Shown here: piece after piece, positions 8,198 to 23,300 of the stretch
How the letters are laid out: each line of letters begins with the position of its first letter
Position numbering within the stretch: the stretch's first letter is position 1
Assembly: GCA_029959085.1 (NCBI GenBank)
Contig: JARWIR010000094.1
Span: 496,001 to 560,000, forward strand
Origin: Nemophila menziesii
Lineage: Eukaryota > Streptophyta > Magnoliopsida > Boraginales > Hydrophyllaceae
DNA: 64,000 bases
Direction of reading: 5' to 3'
Notes under the pieces: generated by a model
The model's input: the letters and a program-made list of their open reading frames with translations, nothing else
Database searches by the model: none
What the model was told of the DNA's origin: nothing
Translations under genes and position numbers: made by a program

Positions 8198-11100
8198 CCT
8201 GTTGTAATTGTTCCTAATTTTACAATTATGATGTTTAAGTTCTGTATTTCAAGTTTGTGATAAGTTTGTCCTTTTTTTGTTTTTTCATTATATTATACGT
8301 GTCATCCTCTTATGATAGAACAGGAGAACATGAGGACTGTATAGTTATTTATTAAAATAAATAATCTCATAAAATTAACATTAATAATGTAAATGCAGAT
8401 AAAAAAAGATTTTACATTGTAAGAAAATCGTAAAATGAGTGAGTAAAGTGTTACATTTACAAGATAAAGGGCTAAGTGTTAAAAAGTGAATCTTTACTTC
8501 AAGCCAATCTCTTTTTCTTTCCTTGCGTAATTAGGGTAGACTAGGGGACCATGGCCCACCCGAGTTTTGATATTTTATTTTGATCCCTAAAGTTTAATTT
8601 TATAAAAAACAATTTCTGATATCTTGGTTTTCAGAACATTCACTTGGTCTCCCATATTTTAGAGTTAAATCTTAAAGTATTAATTTATTTTTTTCTATAT
8701 AAACTCTTTTTGTTTATATAATTTAATATAATTGGTATTATTTTCGTTCAATACTTCTTGCATAAATATGATTTAATATAAATCCACTCCAGGGCACAAT
8801 AAAATTTTAACAGGTTACAATTCCAATTACTCTTTTACCCTTTTTTGTTTTTATTTCTGATATATATTTATTTGATCAAAAATATTTTAAATTCTAATAA
8901 TTTTTCCTTCTCTCTCATATCTCTAACCTCCCCTTTCTCGCACGTGAAAACCAGGTCTTGCCATGAGCTTCTGTGAGACGATAGCATAATATTGGTTTCA
9001 AACACAAGGTATATTTGATTACAAACTTTATTATCCCATTTCTATATAACTTATGATGATGATACGTATTGTTTAGTCAAATGTGCGAGCTTATTATCAA
9101 ACTTTTCTTGATGATAAAACTCAAATATCAGTTGATAAGAAGATCAAGGGTTATGGTCCATTGCTAAAAGACAAGGAAGTGATATTATGAATACGTAGGG
9201 CATCAGATTCTAAATCAAGAGATTCGGTGGGATGTAGACAATTTTGGAAGTGACGAGATGAAGAATTTAGAGAACAACTTTCTTGGGAGGCTCCTGGAAT
9301 GTTAATAGAACAAGAAACAAGAATATGAGGACAGTGCATACAAAATACCGCATCTTGGCTTTAGAAAATTATTGAGTTGCTTTGTTTTGTCAATTTTTGA
9401 ACTCCTAGTCTAATTTTTTAGTTGCTTTGTTTTGTTAATTTTTGTACTGCTAATTTTTGTAATGCTAGTCTTTTCTAATAATCATTAGTATTTTTGAAAT
9501 AATTAGTAGTAATTTCAATTCAATTTCTTTTCTTTTTGTTATTTCCCTTATATGAACGTAGTCGTCAAACAAAATTCCAAAAACTCAATGAAATTTTTCG
9601 ATACTCGGAAAAGTTATTGTACGTACTAAGCATACAATCATACTCAGTACGAGGATACTCAGTCTAGTAACTCAATAAAAAAATTTAAACACTTAGTAAC
9701 TTTTTCCGTTACTGAGCACTTTTTCCTATACTCAGTATCTTTTTCCATACTCAATACTCCATACCAGTAACATTTTTCACACTCGGAACGCCATACTCAG
9801 AACTTTTTCAGGCGGTGGACGGTGATGAAAATTCTTGATAGTTAATGAAGGAGGAGAGAGAATAAAAGATATAGAAGGAGAGAGATTAATGGAAATAGAA
9901 GAGAAAAAAGAATGAGAGGGTTCATTTGTGGCACCAAGATAGTCTCCAAGACCGAATTCACCCTACGATTTTTAAGACCAAAATTATAATTGTGTTTTAA
10001 TTTCTTTGTAGTTTTATATAATAAAATACAAATTTTTATATGTAATTTCATTAGAGACAAGACATTGGATCTTGGGTCGATTAACTTCACCTGCTCTATC
10101 AAACTTTTTAAATTTATTTTATCACGTTATAATTTATTTTATTTGTATATTTTTAAAAATTTTAAAATATAGATTATGTTGTATAATATAGGGAATTATA
10201 ATGTAATTAATTTATATGAATTTAATATACAAACAACTTAGGGCCCATTTGGAAGTGTTTATTTTAGAGTAAAAAAAGGCTTCTAGAATAAAAATTTAAA
10301 TTTGAAAAATTACTTTAAATCTAAAATCACTTTAAGTGTTTTTTAAGAAGCACCAACTCATAAAGTGATTTTAAGAGTTTAAAACACTTTAAAAGTTCGT
10401 GAAACACTTTTAAGTACTTTTTTAAAAAAGCATTTCCAACCAATAACTTATATTACATTTTTATTATAATATAGAGACCGACTTTGTTTTTTAAATCGTG
10501 GTTATTATTTAATATTATGAAATTATATTAAGCGTATTTTACTCCAATTTGTTGATGTTAAGTATCCGTTATCAAGGGTAGTTTAGGAGTTTTATTTAGT
10601 GAAGGTTCTAAAATTCAAAAAAGCCTGGTATGGGAAAGTTCTCTATATAGTCTGTGAGTTATATCCTTTTGTATGGCCTTTTAGTATCGCCTAGGGTGTG
10701 ATAAAAATATGATAATAAAATACGGATAAACGATGCACTAACAACCTAGACTAATCACGTTACTCACGTCATGTATCACATGTTGTATGCAAGTTTTAAC
10801 GATAAGTCAGATGCAGACTCAGGGACTTAGTGTGTTATGCGAATCACGTCTCACCATTATTGAAATGTGGTTTATCAATTGATTTATTAAAACAACATTA
10901 CTAATCATCAATATCTAATTTTGATAGAAAATATTATATTTAACTATTATAATTAATAACCTATATATTTAAAGCATGTTCCAATAATATAGCGAGTGTA
11001 TCCATTTGATAAACCATCTAATTATAAAATTAAAGTATTTAAACAATTTTATCAACTAGTAATTTACAAAAATTTGAATTCAAATTCTTCACATAACTGA

Positions 11101-12251
11101 TAGTTTACTATATATAATAAATATATTAAGCAAATAAAGAAATTAAAATCTTAATAAGCAAAGATGAAAAACATCTAAATCAAGTTTTACTAGTATTAAT
11201 ATCATTTTAAATATATATTAATTCTAATAAGGTAAAATATCAAAATTCAACAAATTATATAAGAACAAAAAACTAATTACACCTCTTTGTATGAATAATA
11301 AATTATAAACCATAATTACTATATTTTTTTTTACTATGTTAACTATATAAAATATGTTTTAATAAAAAAAGAATAACTCAAAATTTATTCAATTAACCAA
11401 AAGATAGAAAAATAAAATAATCTATATAAAATTGCCGCCTCTCCCTTCCAAAGCCTAGCCTCCAAATTTTCTTGTCTATAAATAACAAATTACACACACA
11501 AAAACATCATCAAATTGTAATATTTTGTATCATTATTTTGTAATGATTGATAGAATGTGTCCGTTCTCAAAGATGCTTCTTTCTCTGTCGATCTTTTCAT
11601 TTTCATGTCAAGTGTATTTTTCTTTCAGAGATCGTTGACCATTCCATTTCAATCAAATATTCTTTCACAGATTAATATTTTTATTAATTTTTTATCATCT
11701 TGTCATTCTAATAGATGAGGGACATGTATAGTAAAATTAATGTGTCATGCCTGTAAAATAAAATGTTTAATGGTATTTATGTATAAATTTCAGATAAGAT
11801 AGAGACAAAAGAAGTGTTTAGTACCTTCCATGAAGAAGCATCTACTTGTGGACAAGCTAACATTTATACTTCGATTTAACGATGATTTGGGAAGAATCAA
11901 CACGGAGAAGATGAACATTAACACAGTGCTCAAATCAATAGCTTATTGCTTCTCCTTTATAATGAATTTACTCTCTTTCTGTACTTTGGATGTTTCTAAA
12001 GGCTGGTACTTGATTGATTTTGTATTGTTATTTTCAATATATTTTATCATAACCTTTATTGTGTGTACATTAATTTTAAAATCTCTCTATTTGAACTTGA
12101 TTCAAATTAATTTATTTTTTATTTATTGAAATTATTATATAAAATTTTAGTTAGATATTCATGGCTATCAGTCGTTTAATATGGAAAAAAATTTACAAAA
12201 AAATTAAAGCTAGACATATTTCTAGCAAAATTTTATAGTCCTTGAAATTTG
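8198..12251 (+). repeat. Repeat unit U3 (subfamily A)
   Basis: Near-identical to U2. The few differences noticed include TTTGAAATAATTAG (U2 has GTAATAATTAG) near 9494 and GGTGGACGGTG (U2 has GGTGGTCGGTG) near 9813. Close to its right end it switches to variants shared with U4 and U5: AAATCTCTCTATTTG near 12079 and AATTAATTTATTTTTT near 12106. The switch point between U2-like and U4-like sequence therefore lies in the last few hundred bases. Confidence 0.95.
10241..10447. mobile_element. MITE candidate, copy in U3
   Basis: 207 bp, TTA-flanked, looks identical to the U2 copy. Confidence 0.5.
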
Positions 12252-15200
12252 CCTGTTGTAATTGTTCCTAATTTTTCAATTATGATGTTTAAGTTCTGTA
12301 TTTCAAGTTTGTGATAAGTTTGTCCTTTTTTTGTTTTTTCATTATATTATACGTGTCATCCTCTTATGATAGAACAGGAGAACATGAGGACTGTATAGTT
12401 ATTTATTAAAATAAATAATCTCATAAAATTAACATTAATAATGTAAATGCAGATAAAAAAAGATTTTACATTGTAAGAAAATCGTAAAACGAGTGAGTAA
12501 AGTGTTACATTTACAAGATAAAGGGCTAAGTGTTAAAAAGTGAATCTTTACTTCAAGCCAATCTCTTTTTCTTTCCTTGCGTAATTAGGGTAGACTAGGG
12601 GATCATAGCCCACCCGAGTTTTGATATTTTATTTTGATCCCTAAAGTTTAATTTTATAAAAAACAATTTCTGATATCTTGGTTTTCAGAACATTCACTTG
12701 GTCTCCCATATTTTAGAGTTAAATCTTAAAGTATTAATTTATTTTTTTCTATATAAACTCTTTTTGTTTATATAATTTAATATAATTTGTATTATTTTCG
12801 TTCAATACTTCTTGCATAATTATGATTTAATATAAATCCACTCCAGGGCACAATAAAATTTTTTTACAGGTTACAATTCCAATTACTCTTTTACCCTTTT
12901 TTGTTTTTATTTCTGATATATATTTATTTGATCAAAAATATTTTAAATTCTAATAATTTTTCCTTCTCTCTCATATCTCTAACCTCCCCTTTCTCGCACG
13001 TGAAAACCAGGTCTTGCCATGAGCTTCTGTGAGACGATAGCATAATATTGGTTTCAAACACAAGGTATATTTGATTACAAACTTTATTATCCCATTTCTA
13101 TATAACTTATGATGATGATACGTATTGTTTAGTCAAATGTGCGAGCTTATTATCAAACTTTTCTTGATGATAAAACTCAAATATCAGTTGATAAGAAGAT
13201 CAAGGGTTATGGTCCATTGCTAAAAGACAAGGAAGTGATATTATGAATACGTAGGGCATCAGATTCTAAATCAAGAGATTCGGTGGGATGTAGACAATTT
13301 TGGAAGTGACGAGATGAAGAATTTAGAGAACAACTTTCTTGGGAGGCTCCTGGAATGTTAATAGAACAAGAAACAAGAATATGAGGACAGTGCATACAAA
13401 ATACCGCATCTTGGCTTTAGAAAATTATTGAGTTGCTTTGTTTTGTCAATTTTTGAACTCCTAGTCTAATTTTTTAGTTGCTTTGTTTTGTTAATTTTTG
13501 TACTGCTAATTTTTGTAATGCTAGTCTTTTCTAATAATCATTAGTATTTTTGTAATAATTAGTAGTAATTTCAATTCAATTTCTTTTCTTTTTGTTATTT
13601 CCCTTATATGAACGTAGTCGTCAAACAAAATTCCAAAAACTCAATGAAATTTTTCGATACTCGGAAAAGTTATTGTACGTACTAAGCATACAATCATACT
13701 CAGTACGAGGATACTCAGTCTAGTAACTCAATAAAAAAATTTAAACACTTAGTAACTTTTTCCGTTACTGAGCACTTTTTCCTATACTCAGTATCTTTTT
13801 CCATACTCAATACTCCATACCAGTAACATTTTTCACACTCGGAACGCCATACTCAGAACTTTTTCAGGCGGTGGTCGGTGATGAAAATTCTTGATAGTTA
13901 ATGAAGGAGGAGAGAGAATAAAAGATATAGAAGGAGAGAGATTAATGGAAATAGAAGAGAAAAAAGAATGAGAGGGTTCATTTGTGGCACCAAGATAGTC
14001 TCCAAGACCGAATTCACCCTACGATTTTTAAGACCAAAATTATAATTGTGTTTTAATTTCTTTGTAGTTTTATATAATAAAATACAAATTTTTATATGTA
14101 ATTTCATTAGAGACAAGACATTGGATCTTGGGTCGATTAACTTCACCTGCTCTATCAAACTTTTTAAATTTATTTTATCACGTTATAATTTATTTTATTT
14201 GTATATTTTTTAAAATTTTAAAGTATAGATTATGTTGTATAATATAGGGAATTATAATGTAATTAATTTATATGAATTTAATATACAAACAACTTAGGGC
14301 CCATTTGGAAGTGTTTATTTTAGAGTAAAAAAAAGCTTCTAGAATAAAAATTTAAATTTGAAAAATTACTTTAAATCTAAAATCACTTTAAGTGTTTTTT
14401 TAAGAAGCACCAACTCATAAAGTGATTTTAAGAGTTTAAAACACTTTAAAAGTTCGTGAAACACTTTTAAGTACTTTTTTAAAAAAGCATTTCCAACCAA
14501 TAACTTATATTACATTTTTATTATAATATAGAGACCGACTTTGTTTTTTAAATCGTGGTTATTATTTAATATTATGAAATTATATTAAGCGTATTTTACT
14601 CCAATTTGTTGATGTTAAGTATCCGTTATCAAGGGTAGTTTAGGAGTTTTATTTAGTGAAGGTTCTAAAATTCAAAAAAGCCTGGTATGGGAAAGTTCTC
14701 TATATAGTCTGTGAGTTATATCCTTTTGTATGGCCTTTTAGTATCGCCTAGGGTGTGATAAAAATATGATAATAAAATACGGATAAACGATGCACTAACA
14801 ACCTAGACTAATCACGTTACTCACCTCATGTATCACATGTTGTATGCAAGTTTTAACGATAAGTCAGATGCAGACTCAGGGACATAGTGTGTTATACGAA
14901 TCACGTCTCACCATTATTGAAATGTGGTTTATCAATTGATTTATTAAAACAACATTACTAATCATCAATACCTAATTTTGATAGAAAATATTATATTTAA
15001 CTATTATAATTAATAACCTATATATTTAAAGCATGTTCCAATAATATAGCGAGTGTATCCATTTGATAAACCATCTAATTATAAAATTAAAGTATTTAAA
15101 CAATTTTATCAACTAGTAATTTACAAAAATTTGAATTCAAATTCTTCACATAACTGATAGTTTACTATATATAATAAATATATTAAGCAAATAAAGAAAT

Positions 15201-16308
15201 TAAAATCTTAATAAGCAAAGATGAAAAACATCTAAATCAAGTTTTACTAGTATTAATATCATTTTAAATATATATTAATTCTAATAAGGTAAAATATCAA
15301 AATTCAACAAATTATATAAGAACAAAAAACTAATTACACCTCTTTGTATGAATAATAAATTATAAACCATAATTACTATATTTTTTTTGACTATGTTAAC
15401 TATATAAAATATGTTTTAATAAAAAACGAATAACTCAAAATTTATTCAATTAACCAAAAGATAGAAAAATAAAATAATCTATATAAAATTGCCGCCTCTC
15501 CATTCCAAAGCCTAGCCTCCAAATTTTCTTGTCTATAAATAACAAATTACACACACAAAAACATCATCAAATTGTAATATTTTGTATCATTATTTTGTAA
15601 TGATTGATAGAATGTGTCCGTTCTCAAAGATGCTTCTTTCTCTGTCGATCTTTTCATTTTCATGTCAAGTGTATTTTTCTTTCAGAGATCGTTGACCATT
15701 CCATTTCAATCAAATATTCTTTCACAGATTAATATTTTTATTAATTTTTTATCATCTTGTCATTCTAATAGATGAGGGACATGTATAGTAAAATTAATGT
15801 GTCATGCCTGTAAAATAAAATGTTTAATGGTATTTATGTATAAATTTCAGATAAGATAGAGACAAAAGAAGTGTTTAGTACCTTCCATGAAGAAGCATCT
15901 ACTTGTGGACAAGCTAACATTTATACTTCGATTTAACGATGATTTGGGAAGAATCAACACGGAGAAGATGAACATTAACACGGTGCTCAAATCAATAGCT
16001 TATTGCTTCTCCTTTATAATGAATTTACTCTCTTTCTGTACTTTGGATGTTTCTAAAGGCTGGTACTTGATTGATTTTGTATTGTTATTTTCAATATATT
16101 TTATCATAACCTTTATTGTGTCTACATTAATTTTAAAATCTCTCTATTTGAACTTGATTCAAATTAATTTATTTTTTATTTATTGAAATTATTATATTAA
16201 ATTTTAGTTAGATATTCATGGCTATCAGTCGTTTAATATGGAAAAAAATTTACAAAAAAATTAAAGCTGGACATATTTCTAGCAAAATTTTATAGTCCTT
16301 GAAATTTG
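12252..16308 (+). repeat. Repeat unit U4 (subfamily A)
   Basis: Subfamily A unit with private changes: AAAACGAGTGAG near 12486 (others AAAATGAG), GGGGATCATAGCCC near 12598 (others GGGGACCATGGCCC), and a T-run expansion before ACAGGTTACAATTCC near 12858. The right end carries the AATTAATTTATTTTTT variant. Confidence 0.95.
14297..14504. mobile_element. MITE candidate, copy in U4
   Basis: 208 bp, TTA-flanked; keeps CCAACCAATAAC at the right end and AAAAGCTTCTAG internally. Confidence 0.5.
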
Positions 16309-19300
16309 CCTGTTGTAATTGTTCCTAATTTTTCAATTATGATGTTTAAGTTCTGTATTTCAAGTTTGTGATAAGTTTGTCCTTTTTTTGTTTTTTCATT
16401 ATATTATACGTGTCATCCTCTTATGATAGAACAGGAGAACATGATGACTGTATAGTTATTTATTAAAATAAACAATCTCATAAAATTAACATTAATAATG
16501 TAAATGTAGATAAAAAAAGATTTTACATTGTAAGAAAATCGTAAAATGAGTGAGTAAAGTGTTACATTTACAAGATAAAGGGCTAAGTGTTAAAAAGTGA
16601 ATCTTTACTTCAAGCCAATCTCTTTTTCTTTCCTTGCGTAATTAGGGTAGACTAGGGGACCATGGCCCACCCGAGTTTTGATATTTTATTTTGATCCCTA
16701 AAGTTTAATTTTATAAAAAATAATTTCTGATATCTTGGTTTTCAGAACATTCACTTGGTTCCCCATATTTTAGAGTTAAATCTTAAAGTATTAATTTATT
16801 TTTTTCTATATAAACTCTTTTTGTTTATATAATTTAATATAATTTGTATTATTTTCGTTCAATACTTCTTGCATAATTATGATTTAATATAAATCCACTC
16901 CAGGGCACAATAAAATTTTAACAGGTTACAATTCCAATTACTCTTTTACCCTTTTTTGTTTTTATTTCTGATATATATTTATTTGATCAAAAATATTTTA
17001 AATTCTAATAATTTTTCCTTCTCTCTCATATCTCTAACCTCCCCTTTCTCGCACGTGAAAACCAGGTCTTGCCATGAGCTTCTGTGAGACGATAGCATAA
17101 TATTGGTTTCAAACACAAGGTATATTTGATTACAAACTTTATTATCCCATTTCTATATAACTTATGATGATGATACGTATTGTTTAGTCAAATGTGCGAG
17201 CTTATTATCAAACTTTTCTTGATGATAAAACTCAAATATCAGTTGATAAGAAGATCAAGGGTTATGGTCCATTGCTAAAAGACAAGGAAGTGATATTATG
17301 AATACGTAGGGCATCAGATTCTAAATCAAGAGATTCGGTGGGATGTAGACAATTTTGGAAGTGACGAGATAAAGAATTTAGAGAACAACTTTCTTGGGAG
17401 GCTCCTGGAATGTTAATAGAACAAGAAACAAGAATATGAGGACAGTGCATACAAAATACCGCATCTTGGCTTTAGAAAATTATTGAGTTGCTTTGTTTTG
17501 TCAATTTTTGAACTCCTAGTCTAATTTTTTAGTTGCTTTGTTTTGTTAATTTTTGTACTGCTAATTTTTGTAATGCTAGTCTTTTCTAATAATCATTAGT
17601 ATTTTTGTAATAATTAGTAGTAATTTCAATTCAATTTCTTTTCTTTTTGTTATTTCCCTTATTTGAACGTAGTCGTCAAACAAAATTCCAAAAACTCAAT
17701 GAAATTTTTCGATACTCGGAAAAGTTATTGTACGTACTAAGCATACAATCATACTCAGTACGAGGATACTCAGTCTAGTAACTCAATAAAAAAATTTAAA
17801 CACTTAGTAACTTTTTCCGTTACTGAGCACTTTTTCCTATACTCAGTATCTTTTTCCATACTCAATACTCCATACCAGTAATGTTTTTCACACTCGGAAC
17901 GCCATACTCAGAACTTTTTCAGGCGGTGGTCGGTGATGAAAATTCTTGATAGTTAATGAAGGAGGAGAGAGAATAAAAGATATAGAAGGAGAGAGATTAA
18001 TGGAAATAGAAGAGAAAAAAGAATGAGAGGGTTCATTTGTGGCACCAAGATAGTCTCCAAGACCGAATTCACCCTACGATTTTTAAGACCAAAATTATAA
18101 TTGTGTTTTAATTTCTTTGTAGTTTTATATAATAAAATACAAATTTTTATATGTAATTTCATCAGAGACAAGACATTGGATCTTGGGTCGATTAACTTCA
18201 CCTGCTCTATCAAACTTTTTAAATTTATTTTATCACGTTATAATTTATTTTATTTGTATATTTTTTAAAATTTTAAAATATAGATTATGTTGTATAATAT
18301 AGGGAATTATAATGTAATTAATTTATATGAATTTAATATACAAACAACTTAGGGCCCATTTGGAAGTGTTTATTTTAGAGTAAAAAAAAGCTTCTAGAAT
18401 AAAAATTTAAATTTGAAAAATTACTTTAAATCTAAAATCACTTTAAGTGTTTTTTTAAGAAGCACCAACTCATAAAGTGATTTTAAGAGTTTAAAACACT
18501 TTAAAAGTTCGTGAAGCACTTTTAAGTACTTTTTTAAAAAAGCATTTCCAAACAATAACTTATATTACATTTTTATTATAATATAGAGACCGACTTTGTT
18601 TTTTAAATCGTGGTTATTATTTAATATTATGAAATTATATTAAGCGTATTTTACTCCAATTTGTTGATGTTAAGTATCCGTTATCAAGGGTAGTTTAGGA
18701 GTTTTATTTAGTGAAGGTTCTAAAATTCAAAAAAGCCTGGTATGGGAAAGTTCTCTATATAGTCTGTGAGTTATATCCTTTTGTATGGCCTTTTAGTATC
18801 GCCTAGGGTGTGATAAAAATATGATAATAAAATACGGATAAACGATGCACTAACAACCTAGACTAATCACGTTACTCACGTCATGTATCACATTTTGTAT
18901 GCAAGTTTTAACGATAAGTCAGATGCAGACTCAGGGACTTAGTGTGTTATACGAATCACGTCTCACCATTATTGAAATGTGGTTTATCAATTGATTTATT
19001 AAAACAACATTACTAATCATCAATATCTAATTTTGATAGAAAATATTATATTTAACTATTATAATTAATAACCTATATATTTAAAGCTTGTTCCAATAAT
19101 ATAGCGAGTGTATCCATTTGATAAACCATCTAATTATAAAATTAAAGTATTTAAACAATTTTATCAACTAGTAATTTACAAAAATTTGAATTCAAATTCT
19201 TCACATAACTGATAGTTTACTATATATAATAAATATATTAAGCAAATAAAGAAATTAAAATCTTAATAAGCAAAGATGAAAAACATCTAAATCAAGTTTT

Positions 19301-20363
19301 ACTAGTATTAATATCATTTTAAATATATATTAATTCTAATAAGGTAAAATATCAAAATTCAACAAATTATATAAGAACAAAAAACTAATTACACCTCTTT
19401 GTATGAATAATAAATTATAAACCATAATTACTATATTTTTTTTGACTATGTTAACTATATAAAATATGTTTTAATAAAAAACGAATAACTCAAAATTTAT
19501 TCAATTAACCAAAAGATAGAAAAATAAAATAATGTATATAAAATTGCCGCCTCTCCCTTCCAAAGCCTAGCCTCCAAATTTTCTTGTCTATAAATCACAA
19601 ATTACACACACAAAAACATCATCAAATTGTAATATTTTGTATCATTATTTTGTAATGATTGATAGAATGTGTCCGTTCTCAAAGATGCTTCTTTCTCTGT
19701 CGATCTTTTCATTTTCATGTCAAGTGTATTTTTCTTTCAGAGATCGTTGACCATTCCATTTCAATCAAATATTCTTTCGCAGATTAATATTTTTATTAAT
19801 TTTTTATCATCTTGTCATTCTAATAGATGAGGGACATGTATAGTAAAATTAATGTGTCATGCCTGTAAAATAAAATGTTTAATGGTATTTATGTATAAAT
19901 TTCAGATAAGATAGAGACAAAAGAAGTGTTTAGTACCTTCCATGAAGAAGCATCTACTTGTGGACAAGCTAACATTTATACTTCGATTTAACGATGATTT
20001 GGGAAGAATCAACACGGAGAAGATGAACATTAACACAGTGCTCAAATCAATAGCTTATTGCTTCTCCTTTATAATGAATTTACTCTCTTTCTGTACTTTG
20101 GATGTTTCTAAAGGCTGGTACTTGATTGATTTTGTATTGTTATTTTCAATATATTTTATCATAACCTTTATTGTGTGTACATTAATTTTAAAATCTCTCT
20201 ATTTGAACTTGATTCAAATTAATTTATTTTTTATTTATTGAAATTATTATATTAAATTTTAGTTAGATATTCATGGCTATCAGTCGTTTAATATGGAAAA
20301 AAATTTACAAAAAAATTAAAGCTAGACATATTTCTAGCAAAATTTTATAGTCCTTGAAATTTG
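16309..20363 (+). repeat. Repeat unit U5 (subfamily A)
   Basis: Subfamily A unit. Private changes include AGCTTGTTCCAATAA near 19084 and a changed TATA box, TATAAATC at 19589-19596, where all other complete copies read TATAAATA. Confidence 0.95.
18352..18559. mobile_element. MITE candidate, copy in U5
   Basis: 208 bp, TTA-flanked; the right end is the CCAAACAATAAC form, so U5 separates from U2-U4 here. Confidence 0.5.
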
Positions 20364-23300
20364 CCTGTTGTAATTGTTCCTAATTTTTCAATTATGATGT
20401 TTAAGTTCTGTATTTCAAGTTTGTGATAAGTTTGTCCTTTTTTTGTTTTTTCATTATATTATACGTGTCATCCTCTTATGATAGAACAGGAGAACATGAG
20501 GACTGTATAGTTATTTATTAAAATAAATAATCTCATAAAATTAACATTAATAATGTAAATGCAGATAAAAAAAGATTTTACATTGTAAGAAAATCGTAAA
20601 ATGAGTGAGTAAAGTGTTACATTTACAAGATAAAGGGCTAAGTGTTAAAAAGTGAATCTTTACTTCAAGCCAATCACTTTTTCTTTCCTTGCGTAATTAG
20701 GGTAGACTAAGGGGCCATGGCCCACCCGAGTTTTGATATTTTATTTTGATTCCTAAAGTTTAATTTTATAAAAAACAATTTCTGATATCTTGGTTTTCAG
20801 AACATTCACTTGGTCCCCCATATTTTAGAGTTAAATCTTAAAGTATTAATTTATTTTTTTCTATATAAACTCTTTTTGTTTATATAATTTAATATAATTT
20901 GTATTATTTTCGTTCAATACTTCTTGCATAATTATGATTTAATATAAATCCACTCCAGGGCACAATAAAATTTTAACAGGTTACAATTCCAATTACTCTT
21001 TTACCCTTTTTTGTTTTTATTTCTGATATATATTTATTTGATCAAAAATATTTTAAATTCTAATAATTTTTCCTTCTCTCTCATATCTCTAACCTCCCCT
21101 TTCTCGCACGTGAAAACCAGGTCTTGCCATGAGCTTCTGTGAGACGATAGCATAATATTAGTTTCAAACACAAGGTATATTTGATTACAAACTTTATTAT
21201 CCCATTTCTATATAACTTATGATGATGATACGTATTGTTTAGTCAAATGTGCGAGCTTATTATCAAACTTTTCTTGATGATAAAACTCAAATATCAGTTG
21301 ATAAGAAGATCAAGGGTTATGGTCCATTGCTAAAACACAAGGAAGTGATATTATGAATACGTAGGGCATCAGATTCTAAATCAAGAGATTCGGTGGGATG
21401 TAGACAATTTTGGAAGTGACGAGATGAAGAATTTAGAGAACAACTTTCTTGGGAGGCTCCTGGAATGTTAATAGAACAAGAAACAAGAATATGAGGACAG
21501 TGCATACAAAATACCGCATCTTGGCTTTAGAAAATTATTGAGTTGCTTTGTTTTGTCAATTTTTGAACTCCTAGTCTAATTTTTTAGTTGCTTTGTTTTG
21601 TTAATTTTTGTACTGCTAATTTTTGTAATGCTAGTCTTTTCTAATAGTCATTAGTATTTTTGTAATAATTAATAGTAATTTCAATTCAATTTCTTTTCTT
21701 TTTGTTATTTCCCTTATTTGAACGTAGTCGTCAAACAAAATTCCAAAAACTCAATGAAATTTTTCGATACTCGGAAAAGTTATTGTACGTACTAAGCATA
21801 CAATCATACTCAGTACGAGGATACTCAGTCTAGTAACTCAATAAAAAAATTTAAACACTTAGTAACTTTTTCTGTTACTTAGCACTTTTTCCTATACTCA
21901 GTATCTTTTTCCATACTCAATACTCCATACCAGTAACGTTTTTCACACTCGGAACGCCATACTCAGAACTTTTTCAGGCGGTGGTCGGTGCTGAAAATTC
22001 TTGATAGTTAATGAAGGAGGAGAGAGAATAAAAGATATAGAAGGAGAGAGATTAATGGAAATAGAAGAGAAAAAAGAATGAGAGGGTTCATTTGTGGCAC
22101 CAAGATAGTCTCCAAGACCGAATTCACCCTACGATTTTTAGGACCAAAATTATAATTGTGTTTTAATTTCTTTGTAGTTTTATATAATAAAATACAAATT
22201 TTTATATGTAATTTCATCAGAGACAAGACATTGGATCTTGGGTCGTTTAACTTCACCTGCTCTATCAAACTTTTTAAATTTATTTTATCACGTTATAATT
22301 TATTTTATTTGTATATTTTTTAAAATTTTAAAATATAGATTATGTTGTATAATATAGGGAATTATAATGTAATTAATTTATATGAATTTAATATACAAAC
22401 AACTTAGGGCCCATTTGGAAGTGTTTATTTTAGAGTAAAAAAAAGCTTCTAGAATAAAAATTTAAATTTGAAAAATTACTTTAAATCTAAAATCACTTTA
22501 AGTGTTTTTTTAAGAAGCTCCAACTCATAAAGTGATTTTAAGAGTTTAAAACACTTTAAAAGTTCGTGAAGCACTTTTAAGTACTTTTTTAAAAAAGCAT
22601 TTCCAAACAATAACTTATATTACATTTTTATTATAATATAGAGACCGAATTTGTTTTTTAAATCGTGGTTATTATTTAATATTATGAAATTATATTAAGC
22701 GTATTTTACTCCTATTTGTTGATGTTAAGTATCCGTTATCAAGGGTAGTTTAGGAGTTTTATTTAGTGAAGGTTCTAAAATTCAAAAAAGCCTGGTATGG
22801 GAAAATTCTCTATATAGTCTGTGTGTTATATCCTTTTGTATGGCCTTTTAGTATCGCCTAGGGTGTGATAAAAATATGATAATAAAATACGGATAAACGA
22901 TGCACTAACAACCTAGACTAATCACGTTACTCACGTCATGTATCACATGTTGTATGCAAGTTTTAACGATAAGTCAGATGCAGACTCAGGGACTTAGTGT
23001 GTTATACGAATCACGTCTCACCATTATTGAAATGTGGTTTATCAATTGATTTATTAAAACAACATTACTAATCATCAATATCTAATTTTGACAGAAAATA
23101 TTATATTTAACTATTATAATTAATAACCTATATATTTAAAGCATGTTCCAATAATATAGCGAGTGTATCCATTTGATAAACCATCTAATTATAAAATTAA
23201 AGTATTTAAACAATTTTATCAACTAGTAATTTACAAAAATTTGAATTCAAATTCTTCACATAACTGATAGTTTACTATATATAATAATTATATTAAGCAA

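Noticed and set aside
4143..12251. Assembly artefact duplicating one unit (U2 and U3)
   Set aside because: They are very similar but have distinct private differences and different right ends, so real duplication or conversion is more likely; I cannot exclude collapse or expansion without reads.
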